NCBI GenBank assembly: GCA_900543795.1
Contig: UQSH01000012.1
Span: forward strand, 1 to 40,079
Direction of reading: 5' to 3'
Source: an uncultured Oscillospiraceae bacterium
GTDB taxonomy: Bacteria > Bacillota > Clostridia > Oscillospirales > Acutalibacteraceae
Length of the DNA stretch: 40,079 bases
Shown: one piece after another, positions 32,104 to 39,165 of the stretch
How positions within the stretch are numbered: the first letter of the stretch is position 1
How the letters are laid out: each line of letters starts with the position of its first letter
Made by a program: the position numbers and the translations under genes
Notes under the pieces: generated by a model
The model's input: the letters and a program-made list of their open reading frames with translations, nothing else
The model's database searches: none
Told to the model about the DNA's origin: nothing

Positions 32104-32525
32104 TACTGCTCGCCTCCCTCTTCTTTAACTACGAATTTACATTTGATAGGAAGTTTGTTTGCTGCAAGACGCATAGCCTCACGAGCAACACTTTCTTCAA
32201 CGCCTGCGAGTTCAAACATAACTCTGCCGGGCTTAACTACTGCTACCCAGTAGTCAACATTACCTTTACCTTTACCCATACGGGTGTCGGCAGGTCTTGC
32301 GGTGATCGGCTTGTCGGGGAAAATCTTAATCCAAACTTTACCGCCACGCTTTGTGTAACGGGTCATAGCGATACGGGCTGCTTCAATCTGAGCTGCTGTG
32401 ATATGTGCAGGCTCTGTTGCTTGAAGTCCGTACTGTCCGTATGTTACTGTATTACCTCTTGAAGCAACACCGGTCATACGGCCTCTGTGCTGCTTACGGT
32501 GCTTAACACGCTTTGGTAAGAGCAT
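32103..32525 (-). CDS. rplP: Ribosomal protein L16
   Basis: 50S protein near the A-site. MLLPKRVKHRKQHRGRMTG start and MGKGKGNVDYWVAVVKPGR are diagnostic. 140 aa. Overlaps by one base with rpsC upstream and rpmC downstream, so translation is probably coupled. Confidence 0.98.
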   Translation of the reverse strand: MLLPKRVKHRKQHRGRMTGVASRGNTVTYGQYGLQATEPAHITAAQIEAARIAMTRYTKRGGKVWIKIFPDKPITARPADTRMGKGKGNVDYWVAVVKPGRVMFELAGVEESVAREAMRLAANKLPIKCKFVVKEEGGEQ

Positions 32526-33238
32526 TATTGATTTCCTCCTTCCTTGCGACGGTTATCTCTGCGGCGGTTGTTGTTTCTTCTTTGAGGCTTATTTCTGCTC
32601 TCACGAAGAACCTCGCCCTGATAAATCCAAGTTTTTACGCCGATACGGCCGTAAGTTGTTGCCGCTTCTGCGGTGCCGTAATCAATATCGGCACGGATTG
32701 TTTGAAGCGGAATTGTTCCTTCCTTATATGTTTCGGAACGCGCAATTTCAGCGCCGCCGATACGGCCTGAAACCTGAACCTTAATACCGCGAGCACCAAG
32801 TCTCATAGTATTGCGGATTGCCATTTTAACTGCACGGCGGAAAGAAACACGCTTTTCAAGCTGAGTTGCAATGCTCTGCGCAACAAGAGTTGCGTTGAGA
32901 TCGGGCTGCTTGATTTCGATGATGTTAACAAAAACCTCATCATTCTTTTTGCCGAGCTTTTTAGCGCATATTGCTTTAAGCTTTTCAATTTCAGCACCCT
33001 GCTTGCCGATAACCATACCGGGCTTTGCACAATGGATATTGATTCTTACCTTATTTGCATAACGCTCAATTTCTACCTTTGGAACACCTGCGCTTTTAAG
33101 GGATTCAAGGAGATACTTACGAAGGTTATAATCCTCAACAAGAGTATCGCCGAACTCACCCTTCTTTGCATACCAGCGGGAGTCCCAGTTTTTGATAACA
33201 CCGATTCTTAAACCGGTTGGATTACATTTCTGTCCCAT
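32525..33238 (-). CDS. rpsC: Ribosomal protein S3
   Basis: 30S head protein with mRNA helicase role. MGQKCNPTGLRIGVIKNWDSRWYA start, KH domain with GMVIGKQGAEIEKLK, and RRAVKMAIRNTMRLGARGIKV are clear. The C-terminal ~25 residues are an Arg/Asn/Lys-rich tail longer than in E. coli, a variable region in the family. 237 aa. Confidence 0.98.
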   Translation of the reverse strand: MGQKCNPTGLRIGVIKNWDSRWYAKKGEFGDTLVEDYNLRKYLLESLKSAGVPKVEIERYANKVRINIHCAKPGMVIGKQGAEIEKLKAICAKKLGKKNDEVFVNIIEIKQPDLNATLVAQSIATQLEKRVSFRRAVKMAIRNTMRLGARGIKVQVSGRIGGAEIARSETYKEGTIPLQTIRADIDYGTAEAATTYGRIGVKTWIYQGEVLRESRNKPQRRNNNRRRDNRRKEGGNQ

Positions 33239-33256
33239 TTAACTTTTCCTCCTCGC

Positions 33257-33595
33257 TTAGTCTTCCATTTCCTTAACGGTAATGGTGATGTGTGATGTTC
33301 TCTTATTGATTCTGTATGCTCTGCCATGTGATCTCGGTCTGATTCTTTTAAGAGTCGGGCCTGCTGTTACATTGCAGTAGCTTACATATAATCTTGATAC
33401 GTCCATATTGTTATTATTCTCTGCATTAGCCATTGCTGATTTAAGAACCTTCATAAGCGGCTCTGTTGCAGCCTTAGGTGTGTGCTTGAGAATTGCCATT
33501 GCTTTGTCGCAAGGCTGATTTCTGATTAAATCAAGAACAATCTGCACCTTTCTTGGAGAAATACGAACGTATGTTGCTTTTGCTGTTGCTTCCAT
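33257..33595 (-). CDS. rplV: Ribosomal protein L22
   Basis: Lines the nascent peptide tunnel. YVRISPRKVQIVLDLIRNQ start, SAMANAENNNNMD and RIRPRSHGRAYRINKRTSHI are typical. 112 aa. Confidence 0.98.
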   Translation of the reverse strand: MEATAKATYVRISPRKVQIVLDLIRNQPCDKAMAILKHTPKAATEPLMKVLKSAMANAENNNNMDVSRLYVSYCNVTAGPTLKRIRPRSHGRAYRINKRTSHITITVKEMED

Positions 33596-33613
33596 AGTTT
33601 ATTCTCCTTTCGA

Positions 33614-33886
33614 TTACTTAGATGTTTTCGAGCCTGCGTGGCCGCGGAATGTTCTTGTCGGTGCGAACTCACCGAGCTTGTGTCCAACCATATCCTCCGT
33701 AACATATACGGGAACATGCTTTCTTCCGTCATGAACAGCAAATGTGTGTCCTACGAATTCAGGGAAGATTGTTGAACTTCTTGACCAGGTTTTGATAACC
33801 TGCTTGTCGCCCTTTTCGTTGAGCGCTTCAACCTTTTTGAAAAGACTTGCTTCAACATAAGGTCCTTTTTTAGTACTTCTACTCAT
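33614..33886 (-). CDS. rpsS: Ribosomal protein S19
   Basis: 30S head protein near S13. MSRSTKKGPYVEASLFKKVEA start and FVGHTFAVHDGRKHVPVYV, then MVGHKLGEFAPTRTFRGHAG. 90 aa. Confidence 0.98.
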   Translation of the reverse strand: MSRSTKKGPYVEASLFKKVEALNEKGDKQVIKTWSRSSTIFPEFVGHTFAVHDGRKHVPVYVTEDMVGHKLGEFAPTRTFRGHAGSKTSK

Positions 33887-33905
33887 TTAATCTTCTCCTT
33901 TCTTC

Positions 33906-34739
33906 TTATTTGCCGTTACGGCGTCTTACTATCATCTTATTAGATGCTTTCTTCTTGTTACGAGTCTTATAACCGAGAGCAGGTTTACCCCAAGGAGTAA
34001 CAGGACCGGGACGGCCGATAGGTGATTTACCTTCACCACCGCCGTGCGGGTGGTCATTCGGGTTCATAACAGAACCGCGGACTGTTGGTCTCCAGCCCAT
34101 ATTGCGCTTACGGCCTGCTTTACCGATTTTAACATTAGCGTGGTCTGTGTTGCCAACTACGCCGATTGTTGCCATACAATTTGCAGGAACATTACGAAGC
34201 TCGCCGGACGGGAGTCTGAGAAGCGCATACGGTCCTTCAAGAGCCATAAGCTGTGCGCTGTTACCTGCGGATCTTGCAAGCTGAGCGCCTCTGCCCGGAT
34301 AAAGCTCTACATTGTGGATAACCGTACCAACGGGGATATTTTTGAGAGGAAGAGCGTTTCCTGCAACAATATCTGCATTAGGACCTGCAACAACTGTTGC
34401 GCCTACTTTGAGTCCTTCGGGAGCGATAATATAGCTCTTAACGCCATCTTCATATTCAACAAGTGCGATATGAGCCGAACGGTTCGGATCATATTCAATA
34501 GTTTTTACTGTTGCGGGAATATCGAATTTTTGACGCTTAAAGTCAACAACACGGTATTTCCTTCTGTTTCCGCCGCCGCGATGACGAACGGTGATTCTTC
34601 CGTAAGAGTTACGGCCTGATTTTTTGCTGATTGGTTCAAGCAAGGATCTTTCAGGAGCAACTTTTGAGAGGGAAGAATAATCTGTTACCGACATATTTCT
34701 TCTTGAAGGAGTGGTCGGCTTATAATTCTTAATAGCCAT
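33906..34739 (-). CDS. rplB: Ribosomal protein L2
   Basis: Essential 23S-binding protein close to the peptidyl-transferase centre. MAIKNYKPTTPSRRNMSVTDY start fixed at the ATG 34739; the further upstream in-frame codons have no family match. RHRGGGNRRKYRVVDF and the catalytic-centre loop VMNPNDHPHGGGEGKSPIG are present. 277 aa. Preceded by an unusually long 101-nt gap. Confidence 0.98.
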   Translation of the reverse strand: MAIKNYKPTTPSRRNMSVTDYSSLSKVAPERSLLEPISKKSGRNSYGRITVRHRGGGNRRKYRVVDFKRQKFDIPATVKTIEYDPNRSAHIALVEYEDGVKSYIIAPEGLKVGATVVAGPNADIVAGNALPLKNIPVGTVIHNVELYPGRGAQLARSAGNSAQLMALEGPYALLRLPSGELRNVPANCMATIGVVGNTDHANVKIGKAGRKRNMGWRPTVRGSVMNPNDHPHGGGEGKSPIGRPGPVTPWGKPALGYKTRNKKKASNKMIVRRRNGK

Positions 34740-34768
34740 TATTATTTTTCCTTTCTGAATAACTTTGC

Positions 34769-34786
34769 GAAGGGATGGCACCCTTC
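34769..34786 (-). other. Hairpin in the rplW-rplB gap
   Basis: GAAGGG and CCCTTC arms with a 6-nt loop lie in the 101-nt gap between rplW and rplB, the largest gap within the superoperon. An AT-rich TATA stretch (34818-34835) stands nearer rplW. There is no T-run after the hairpin, so it is not a terminator; an RNA processing or regulatory site is possible. Confidence 0.45.
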
Positions 34787-34840
34787 ATACCTCATCATTC
34801 AAATGTTCTCAGTCGCTATACTATATTATATATAGGCTGT

Positions 34841-35137
34841 TTACATCATATCGTTGAAGAATTCAATTTCCTTTGAATCCTCGGTAAGAGTAACGATTGC
34901 CTTTTTCCAGGACGGTGTGTAACCGCTGTTCATTCCCTGACGGCGCTCATGACCGCGAACATTGATTGTGTTTACCTTTGCAACCTTTGTTCCGGGGAAT
35001 ACTGTTTCAATAGCCTTAGCGATTTCAATTTTGTTTGCATCCTTAGCAACCTTGAAGGTATATTTTTTCATCATAAGACCGGTCATTGATTCTTCCGTGA
35101 TGATAGGCTTAATGATAATATCCTGAGCAGTTTTCAT
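34841..35137 (-). CDS. rplW: Ribosomal protein L23
   Basis: 50S tunnel-exit protein and docking site for signal recognition particle and trigger factor. IIIKPIITEESM start, KYTFKVAKDANKIEIAKAIE and the VNTINVRGHERR loop. 98 aa. One-base overlap with rplD. Confidence 0.98.
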   Translation of the reverse strand: MKTAQDIIIKPIITEESMTGLMMKKYTFKVAKDANKIEIAKAIETVFPGTKVAKVNTINVRGHERRQGMNSGYTPSWKKAIVTLTEDSKEIEFFNDMM

Positions 35138-35760
35138 TATGCATATACCTCCTCAATCTTCTTTGCCGCATCCTTTAATACAACTAAGCTTGTGCAGTTA
35201 AGAATATCGTAAACGCAAAGTGTGTTTACAGTTACAACCTTAACGCCCTCAATGTTGCGTGCGCTCTTATAAAGAACATCATCGTTTTCCGGAAGAACAA
35301 TAAGAACCTTCTTGCCGGTTTTGAGCTTTGTGAGCATTTCAACAACTGCTTTAGTTTTGATGCTTTCAAGTTCTACCTTGTTAAGAACAAGCATTTCATC
35401 AGCAGCAACCTTTGAAGAGAGAGCTGATTTCATTGCAAGTCTCTTAACCTTTTTGTTTAAGCTTACTTTATATTTTCTCGGCTTGGGGCCAAGGGCAATA
35501 CCGCCGTGTGTCCACTGAGGGCTTCTTGTTGAACCCTGACGGGCACGGCCTGTTCCCTTCTGTCTCCAAGGCTTTGCACCGCCGCCTGATACTTCGGAAC
35601 GAGTGAGAGTTGACTGTGTGCCCTGGCGCTGTGCTGCAAGATAACTTACAACAGCAAGATGCATTGCGTTCATATTCGGCTCAATACCGAAAACTGAATC
35701 GGCAAGCTCTAATTTTGAAGTCTTACGACCTTCCTGGTTATAAACCTGAACCTGTGCCAT
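35137..35760 (-). CDS. rplD: Ribosomal protein L4
   Basis: Tunnel protein; in E. coli also the autogenous regulator of the S10 operon. The long loop GGGAKPWRQKGTGRARQGSTRSPQWTHGG (split: WRQKGTGRARQGS at residues 66-78) is diagnostic. 207 aa. An L4-type control acting at the S10 leader cannot be shown from sequence, but L4 is the obvious candidate ligand to test. Confidence 0.97.
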   Translation of the reverse strand: MAQVQVYNQEGRKTSKLELADSVFGIEPNMNAMHLAVVSYLAAQRQGTQSTLTRSEVSGGGAKPWRQKGTGRARQGSTRSPQWTHGGIALGPKPRKYKVSLNKKVKRLAMKSALSSKVAADEMLVLNKVELESIKTKAVVEMLTKLKTGKKVLIVLPENDDVLYKSARNIEGVKVVTVNTLCVYDILNCTSLVVLKDAAKKIEEVYA

Positions 35761-35778
35761 TAGTATCTCTCCTTTCCA

Positions 35779-36411
35779 TTAAGCTTTAACAGCGTCTGCA
35801 ATAACAACAATTCCGCCCTTAGGACCGGGGATTGCTCCCTTGATTGCGATAAGATTGTTTTCTGCATCAACCTTTGCAACCGTAAGGTTTTGAATTGTTA
35901 CTGTTTCGTGGCCGTAGTGGCCTGCCATTTTTCTGCCCTTGAATACTCTTGAAGGACTTGAACAAGCACCGAGTGAACCCTGATGACGGGCGTTAGGACC
36001 TGTACCGTGAGATTCACGGAGCCTTGAGAAGTTCCAACGCTTGATTGCGCCTGCTGTTCCGTGGCCCTTTGAAGTTCCCTTAACATCAACGATTTCGCCC
36101 TGTGCGAAAATGTCTGCCTTGATAACATCGCCTACATTAAGTGAAGCGCAATCGCTGAGACGGAACTCTTTAAGAGTTTTCTTAGGAGCAACATCGTTCT
36201 TTGCGAAGTGGCCCTTCATAGGCTTGTTAAGCTTGTTTACCTTTACATCGCCGAAGCCAACCTGAACTGCTTCATAGCCGTCGTTCTCAATTGTTTTCTT
36301 TTGAGTAACAACGCAGGGACCGGCTTCAACAACAGTTACCGGAATTACTTTTCCGTTTTCGTCGAAAATCTGGGTCATACCGATTTTCTTGCCGATTAAA
36401 CCTTTTTTCAT
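35779..36411 (-). CDS. rplC: Ribosomal protein L3
   Basis: Early 50S assembly protein. MKKGLIGKKIGMTQIFDENG start, KGTSKGHGTAGAIKRW, GSLGACSSPSRVFKGRKMAGH. 210 aa. The 55 nt before it contain two adjacent hairpins. Confidence 0.98.
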   Translation of the reverse strand: MKKGLIGKKIGMTQIFDENGKVIPVTVVEAGPCVVTQKKTIENDGYEAVQVGFGDVKVNKLNKPMKGHFAKNDVAPKKTLKEFRLSDCASLNVGDVIKADIFAQGEIVDVKGTSKGHGTAGAIKRWNFSRLRESHGTGPNARHQGSLGACSSPSRVFKGRKMAGHYGHETVTIQNLTVAKVDAENNLIAIKGAIPGPKGGIVVIADAVKA

Positions 36412-36434
36412 ATTTTTTCCTCCTTGGTTATTGG

Positions 36435-36461
36435 TTGGTTTCCCAACTTGACCTCGTCAAG
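36435..36461 (-). other. Two adjacent RNA hairpins between rpsJ and rplC
   Basis: On the minus strand CTTGAC-GAG-GTCAAG (36447-36461) is followed immediately by TTGG-GAAA-CCAA (36435-36446), a GNRA-capped helix. The two helices could stack, and they fill the 55-nt gap just before the rplC ribosome site. A protein-binding or processing element is plausible. Confidence 0.5.
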
Positions 36462-36466
36462 CGTGA

Positions 36467-36781
36467 TTAAGCCTTAATGTCTATATCTACGCCTGCCGGG
36501 AGCTCAAGACTTTTAAGAGCTTCAACGGTTTTATTTGAAGGTCTCAAAATGTCGATGAGTCTTTTGTGTGTTCTCTGCTCAAACTGCTCACGGCTGTCCT
36601 TATACTTATGAACAGCGCGAAGGATTGTTACAACTTCCTTTTCGGTTGGAAGCGGGATAGGACCGCTTACCTGAGCACCGGTAGCCTTGGCTGTTTCAAC
36701 AATCTTTTCAGCTGCTTGATCAACAAGGTTGTGATCATAGCCTTTAAGTCTGATGCGGATCTTAACTTTGCTTGCTGCCAT
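36467..36781 (-). CDS. rpsJ: Ribosomal protein S10
   Basis: First gene of the superoperon; 30S head protein, in E. coli also NusE, an antitermination partner of NusB. VKIRIRLKGYDHNLVDQAAEKIVETAK start and GPIPLPTEKEVVTILRAVHKYKDSREQFEQRTHKRLI follow the family. 104 aa. Strong AGGAGG before the ATG, at the end of a ~310-nt leader. Confidence 0.98.
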   Translation of the reverse strand: MAASKVKIRIRLKGYDHNLVDQAAEKIVETAKATGAQVSGPIPLPTEKEVVTILRAVHKYKDSREQFEQRTHKRLIDILRPSNKTVEALKSLELPAGVDIDIKA

Positions 36782-37092
36782 TTACTTTTCCTCCTGAAAA
36801 ATATTGGTGCGAGTCTTTACTGCTGTTTTCAGCCCACCCGCCCGTGTGTTTCAACCCTGCTCTTTAAAAAACCGAATGACGCAATATCATTCGGGCAGGG
36901 CCTTACACGGAAAGCGAACGTTCGCAAGTCATCCGCAAAGGCTGAATAATACAGTATGATTTCGCCCGGTTTTAAATCGGACATACTCCGCCGAAATTCC
37001 CGCTTGGGTTAAGCGCCACCTCCGGCATCATCGCATATCGTGTTGTGCAAGCCGAGCATACATTAATATATAATATACGCCTTTTCGCACGC
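36782..37092 (-). promoter_or_regulatory. Structured 5' leader of the S10 superoperon
   Basis: About 310 nt of non-coding, comparatively GC-rich RNA between the nearest promoter and rpsJ. Helices visible on the minus strand, 5' to 3': CGCTT/AAGCG near 37005-37015, AGTATG/CATACT (about 36952-36988), the palindrome GCGAACGTTCGC (36914-36925), a three-tier nested hairpin at 36842-36910 that includes a terminator, and GCTG-AAAA-CAGC (36822-36833) before the ribosome site. I see no tRNA- or riboswitch-type consensus. Probable regulatory leader. Confidence 0.7.
36866..36894 (-). terminator. Terminator-like hairpin inside the S10 leader
   Basis: On the minus strand CCGAATGA pairs with TCATTCGG over a 7-nt loop and is followed at once by six Ts. 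It is enclosed by two further matching arm pairs, CCCTGC/GCAGGG (36895-36900 with 36855-36860) and CCGTGT/ACACGG (36905-36910 with 36842-36847). Because it precedes rpsJ by about 85 nt, it is best read as an attenuator rather than an operon end. Confidence 0.7.
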
Positions 37093-37098
37093 TCGTTT

Positions 37099-37127
37099 AT
37101 TATATATTAAGAGAATTGCTTTGTCAA
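37099..37127 (-). promoter_or_regulatory. S10 operon promoter P2 (proximal)
   Basis: On the minus strand perfect TTGACA (37122-37127), 17 nt, perfect TATAAT (37099-37104): a full consensus promoter, as expected for a ribosomal operon. Upstream DNA is A/T-tract rich and could act as an UP element. Confidence 0.85.
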
Positions 37128-37179
37128 TAGTTATTTTCAAAAAAAGTGAAAAAATTTTTTCGTTAATTTTCACAAAATT

Positions 37180-37208
37180 ATTATATAAAATTTTGTTGAA
37201 AATGACAA
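37180..37208 (-). promoter_or_regulatory. S10 operon promoter P1 (distal)
   Basis: On the minus strand TTGTCA (37203-37208), 17 nt, TATAAT (37180-37185), 81 bp upstream of P2. Between them an AT-rich inverted repeat GTGAAA...TTTCAC (37146-37173) is followed by a run of seven Ts. Confidence 0.6.
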
Positions 37209-37229
37209 GAATTTTTTTAAAAAATATAT

Positions 37230-37263
37230 AAAAAAACACATCCCCTATTAAGAGAATGTGTTT
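37230..37263 (-). terminator. Terminator after PAP2 gene
   Basis: On the minus strand AAACACAT pairs with ATGTGTTT and is followed by more Ts. It lies 9 nt after the PAP2 stop and just before promoter P1 of the ribosomal operon. Confidence 0.8.
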
Positions 37264-37271
37264 AAAATTTA

Positions 37272-38174
37272 TTATTCCGTTACTCCGCTTAACTCTTTCC
37301 AGTGGATTTTGCAATATTCTTTTCCGTCTATCGGAGGATAATCCTCGTCGTCAACCCTTGCAGCATTATAGCAATCATAATCGCCGACATAGGCACATCG
37401 CTGAACATTCTCGCCCTCTGAAAGCGACGGAATAAATGCAAAGAGGAAAATACCCGTTACCGCAACGGCGCACAAAGCTGCGCCGCCCTTGCCCTGTGTC
37501 CATTTAAGGAATTTGATTTTAGCCAAATCAATTTTATCAAGATAGGTAAACGGTTTAACATTTGCAATAAGATACATAAATCCCTTTGAAATGAAATAGC
37601 CTGCAACACCCGCTGCGGTTCCTACGATAAGTCCGGCGATAACATCTGTTGCATAATGAACCATCAAATAAACTCTGCTGCCCATAGTGCAAAGCGCAAC
37701 AGCAGGGAAAATCCAGCTTATCTTCTTTTTGCCCTCGCTTCTGAAAACGAGGAACATTGAAACGGCAATTTCAAACGCACCAGTTGTGTGCCCGCTCGGG
37801 AAGGAATAATCACTCTCGCTCAAGCCGCCAACCGCAAAGTATGCCGCCTGATAAAAATCGACGCCCTGCAAGGTATTATAAGGTCTTATGCGCAGGAACG
37901 TAGGCTTAACAATAACATTAGTTATAAGCGTTCCGACTATAATTGAAAAGACAAGCGCAAAGCCGTATTTTCTTGTTTTCTTAAAAAGCATAAGAACAAT
38001 TCCGAAAATAACCATAGGTATCACAAAATTCTCATCGCCGAAGGTTGTGAAAAGCTTTGCAACTCCTGTTAGAAAAGAGCTTTCAATTGCGGCAAAAAAC
38101 TTAAACACGGCAATATCAAAGCCATAAAAAGCCTTATCAATCGTATCGCCGACGGTTAAAAGAATAAAATCCAT
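37272..38174 (-). CDS. PAP2-family membrane phosphatase with Cys/His tail
   Basis: Integral membrane phosphatase of the PAP2 superfamily, acting on a lipid phosphate such as undecaprenyl pyrophosphate or phosphatidic acid. The three catalytic motifs are complete: KPTFLRIRP (90-98), PSGHT (126-130) and SRVYLMVHYATD (166-177), with His129 and His173 as catalytic residues. About six helices are seen. After the last helix (about 232-250) an acidic ~50-residue tail carries Cys260, Cys268, Cys288 and His291 in a C-x7-C...C-x2-H pattern. Start at the ATG 38174 behind GGAGG; a TTG four codons upstream is inside the ribosome site. 300 aa, own promoter and terminator. Confidence 0.88.
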   Translation of the reverse strand: MDFILLTVGDTIDKAFYGFDIAVFKFFAAIESSFLTGVAKLFTTFGDENFVIPMVIFGIVLMLFKKTRKYGFALVFSIIVGTLITNVIVKPTFLRIRPYNTLQGVDFYQAAYFAVGGLSESDYSFPSGHTTGAFEIAVSMFLVFRSEGKKKISWIFPAVALCTMGSRVYLMVHYATDVIAGLIVGTAAGVAGYFISKGFMYLIANVKPFTYLDKIDLAKIKFLKWTQGKGGAALCAVAVTGIFLFAFIPSLSEGENVQRCAYVGDYDCYNAARVDDEDYPPIDGKEYCKIHWKELSGVTE

Positions 38175-38201
38175 AGCAACCTCCAAAACTTATATGGCTA
38201 T

Positions 38202-38230
38202 ATAATAACAAATATTTAAAAATATTTCAA
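38202..38230 (-). promoter_or_regulatory. Predicted PAP2 gene promoter
   Basis: On the minus strand TTGAAA (38225-38230), 17 nt, TATTAT (38202-38207), 27 nt before the ATG. Confidence 0.5.
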
Positions 38231-38281
38231 GTTCGGATTTGCGGATTTGTTACAAGTTATTAACACAAAAGAAATATTTTT

Positions 38282-38296
38282 ATGATAATTTATCAT
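38282..38296 (+). promoter_or_regulatory. Perfect 15-bp palindrome before J-domain gene
   Basis: ATGATAA-T-TTATCAT is a perfect 7-1-7 inverted repeat placed 27 nt before the J-domain ATG. It looks like a dimer operator. The TGATAA/TTATCA half-sites recall Fur-type boxes, but their spacing is different, so no regulator is named. Confidence 0.5.
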
Positions 38297-38323
38297 CAAT
38301 CAAATTTTAATCAGGGGAATTTT

Positions 38324-39142
38324 ATGATTACAAATCCTTATAAGGTGCTCGGAGTGCCCAACGGTGCTTCGGAGGAGGAATGTGCAAGAGCATATAAAAG
38401 GCTTGCAAAAAAATATCATCCCGACCTAAACCCCAACGATGAACAGGCGGCTGAGAAAATGGCCGAAATAAATGCGGCATTTGACCAAATTAAAAGCGGC
38501 AATGCAAGCGGCTCTTCTTCATATTCGGGAGGATACAGACGCTCGTCCGGCAGCGCCTCCTCGGCACCTGATTATTACACATCAATTGCACAGTTTATAA
38601 ATAACAGACAGTTCGCTCAGGCGCTTAATCTGCTTAATCAGATTGAAGACAGAACGGCTCAATGGTACTATTTATCGGCGGTTGCAAGCTACGGAGCGGG
38701 AAAAAGAGAAATTGCGCTTTCTCATATTCAGCAGGCGTGTGCCATGGCTCCCGATAATTACACCTATAACGCAACCTACGAAAGAATAAGAAACGGCGGA
38801 TTTGCAAATCCCTTCGGCGGCTACACGGTTTTTACGGATTTCGGCGGCTTCAACGAGCCTGACGACGAAATGTATCAAAAGAAGAGAGGCAGATCCGGCG
38901 GTTGCCTTTCAAGATTTTTCAGATTTCTGTTGATTATTTTTATCGTAAGAATTATTATTTGGATAATAGCTTCGCTTTTCGGAGGAATTAATTTCCGCAC
39001 AAATTCGGGAAGCTACAATCCCGAGCAGCAGCCCACCACCTCTTACAGCGAGGAAAACGGCTATCAAGACGGCTACGGCTCACAGGATAATGCAGAGCAA
39101 TACTTCGGCGAAAGATACAACGCCGAGCAATTTAACAACTAA
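38324..39142 (+). CDS. Membrane-anchored J-domain (DnaJ-like) co-chaperone
   Basis: Predicted Hsp40-type partner of DnaK located at the membrane. The N-terminal J domain (residues 4-56, YKVLGVPNGASEEECARAYK) has the essential HPD at 32-34. A Ser/Gly linker follows, then a helical region (about 84-155) resembling two tetratricopeptide-like hairpins. One hydrophobic helix (about 198-220) precedes a Gln/Tyr/Gly-rich tail. The zinc-finger and client-binding domains of true DnaJ are missing. Start at ATG 38324 because AGGGGA precedes it; an upstream in-frame ATG has none. 272 aa. The next gene encodes a membrane zinc-ribbon protein 23 nt downstream, probably in the same unit. Confidence 0.88.
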   Translation: MITNPYKVLGVPNGASEEECARAYKRLAKKYHPDLNPNDEQAAEKMAEINAAFDQIKSGNASGSSSYSGGYRRSSGSASSAPDYYTSIAQFINNRQFAQALNLLNQIEDRTAQWYYLSAVASYGAGKREIALSHIQQACAMAPDNYTYNATYERIRNGGFANPFGGYTVFTDFGGFNEPDDEMYQKKRGRSGGCLSRFFRFLLIIFIVRIIIWIIASLFGGINFRTNSGSYNPEQQPTTSYSEENGYQDGYGSQDNAEQYFGERYNAEQFNN

Positions 39143-39165
39143 AACGCAAAGGGATTGTGATATTT

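Noticed and set aside
34044..34619. 191-codon plus-strand frame antisense to rplB
   Set aside because: Fully antisense to a certain gene, no recognisable domain, no ribosome site; a by-product of codon bias.
36972..37031. 19-codon open frame (MMPEVALNPSGNFGGVCPI) in the S10 leader as a possible leader peptide
   Set aside because: There is no ribosome site before either ATG, and the bases are better explained by RNA helices; kept only as a note for the leader.
37063..37314. 83-codon minus-strand frame rich in Ile, Phe and Lys
   Set aside because: It lies over the PAP2 terminator and the ribosomal promoters, and its composition is just AT-rich noise.
38282..38296. Classical Fur box
   Set aside because: Half-sites are similar but the spacing is shorter than the 7-1-7 Fur pattern TGATAAT-N-ATTATCA; reported as a palindrome of unknown regulator.
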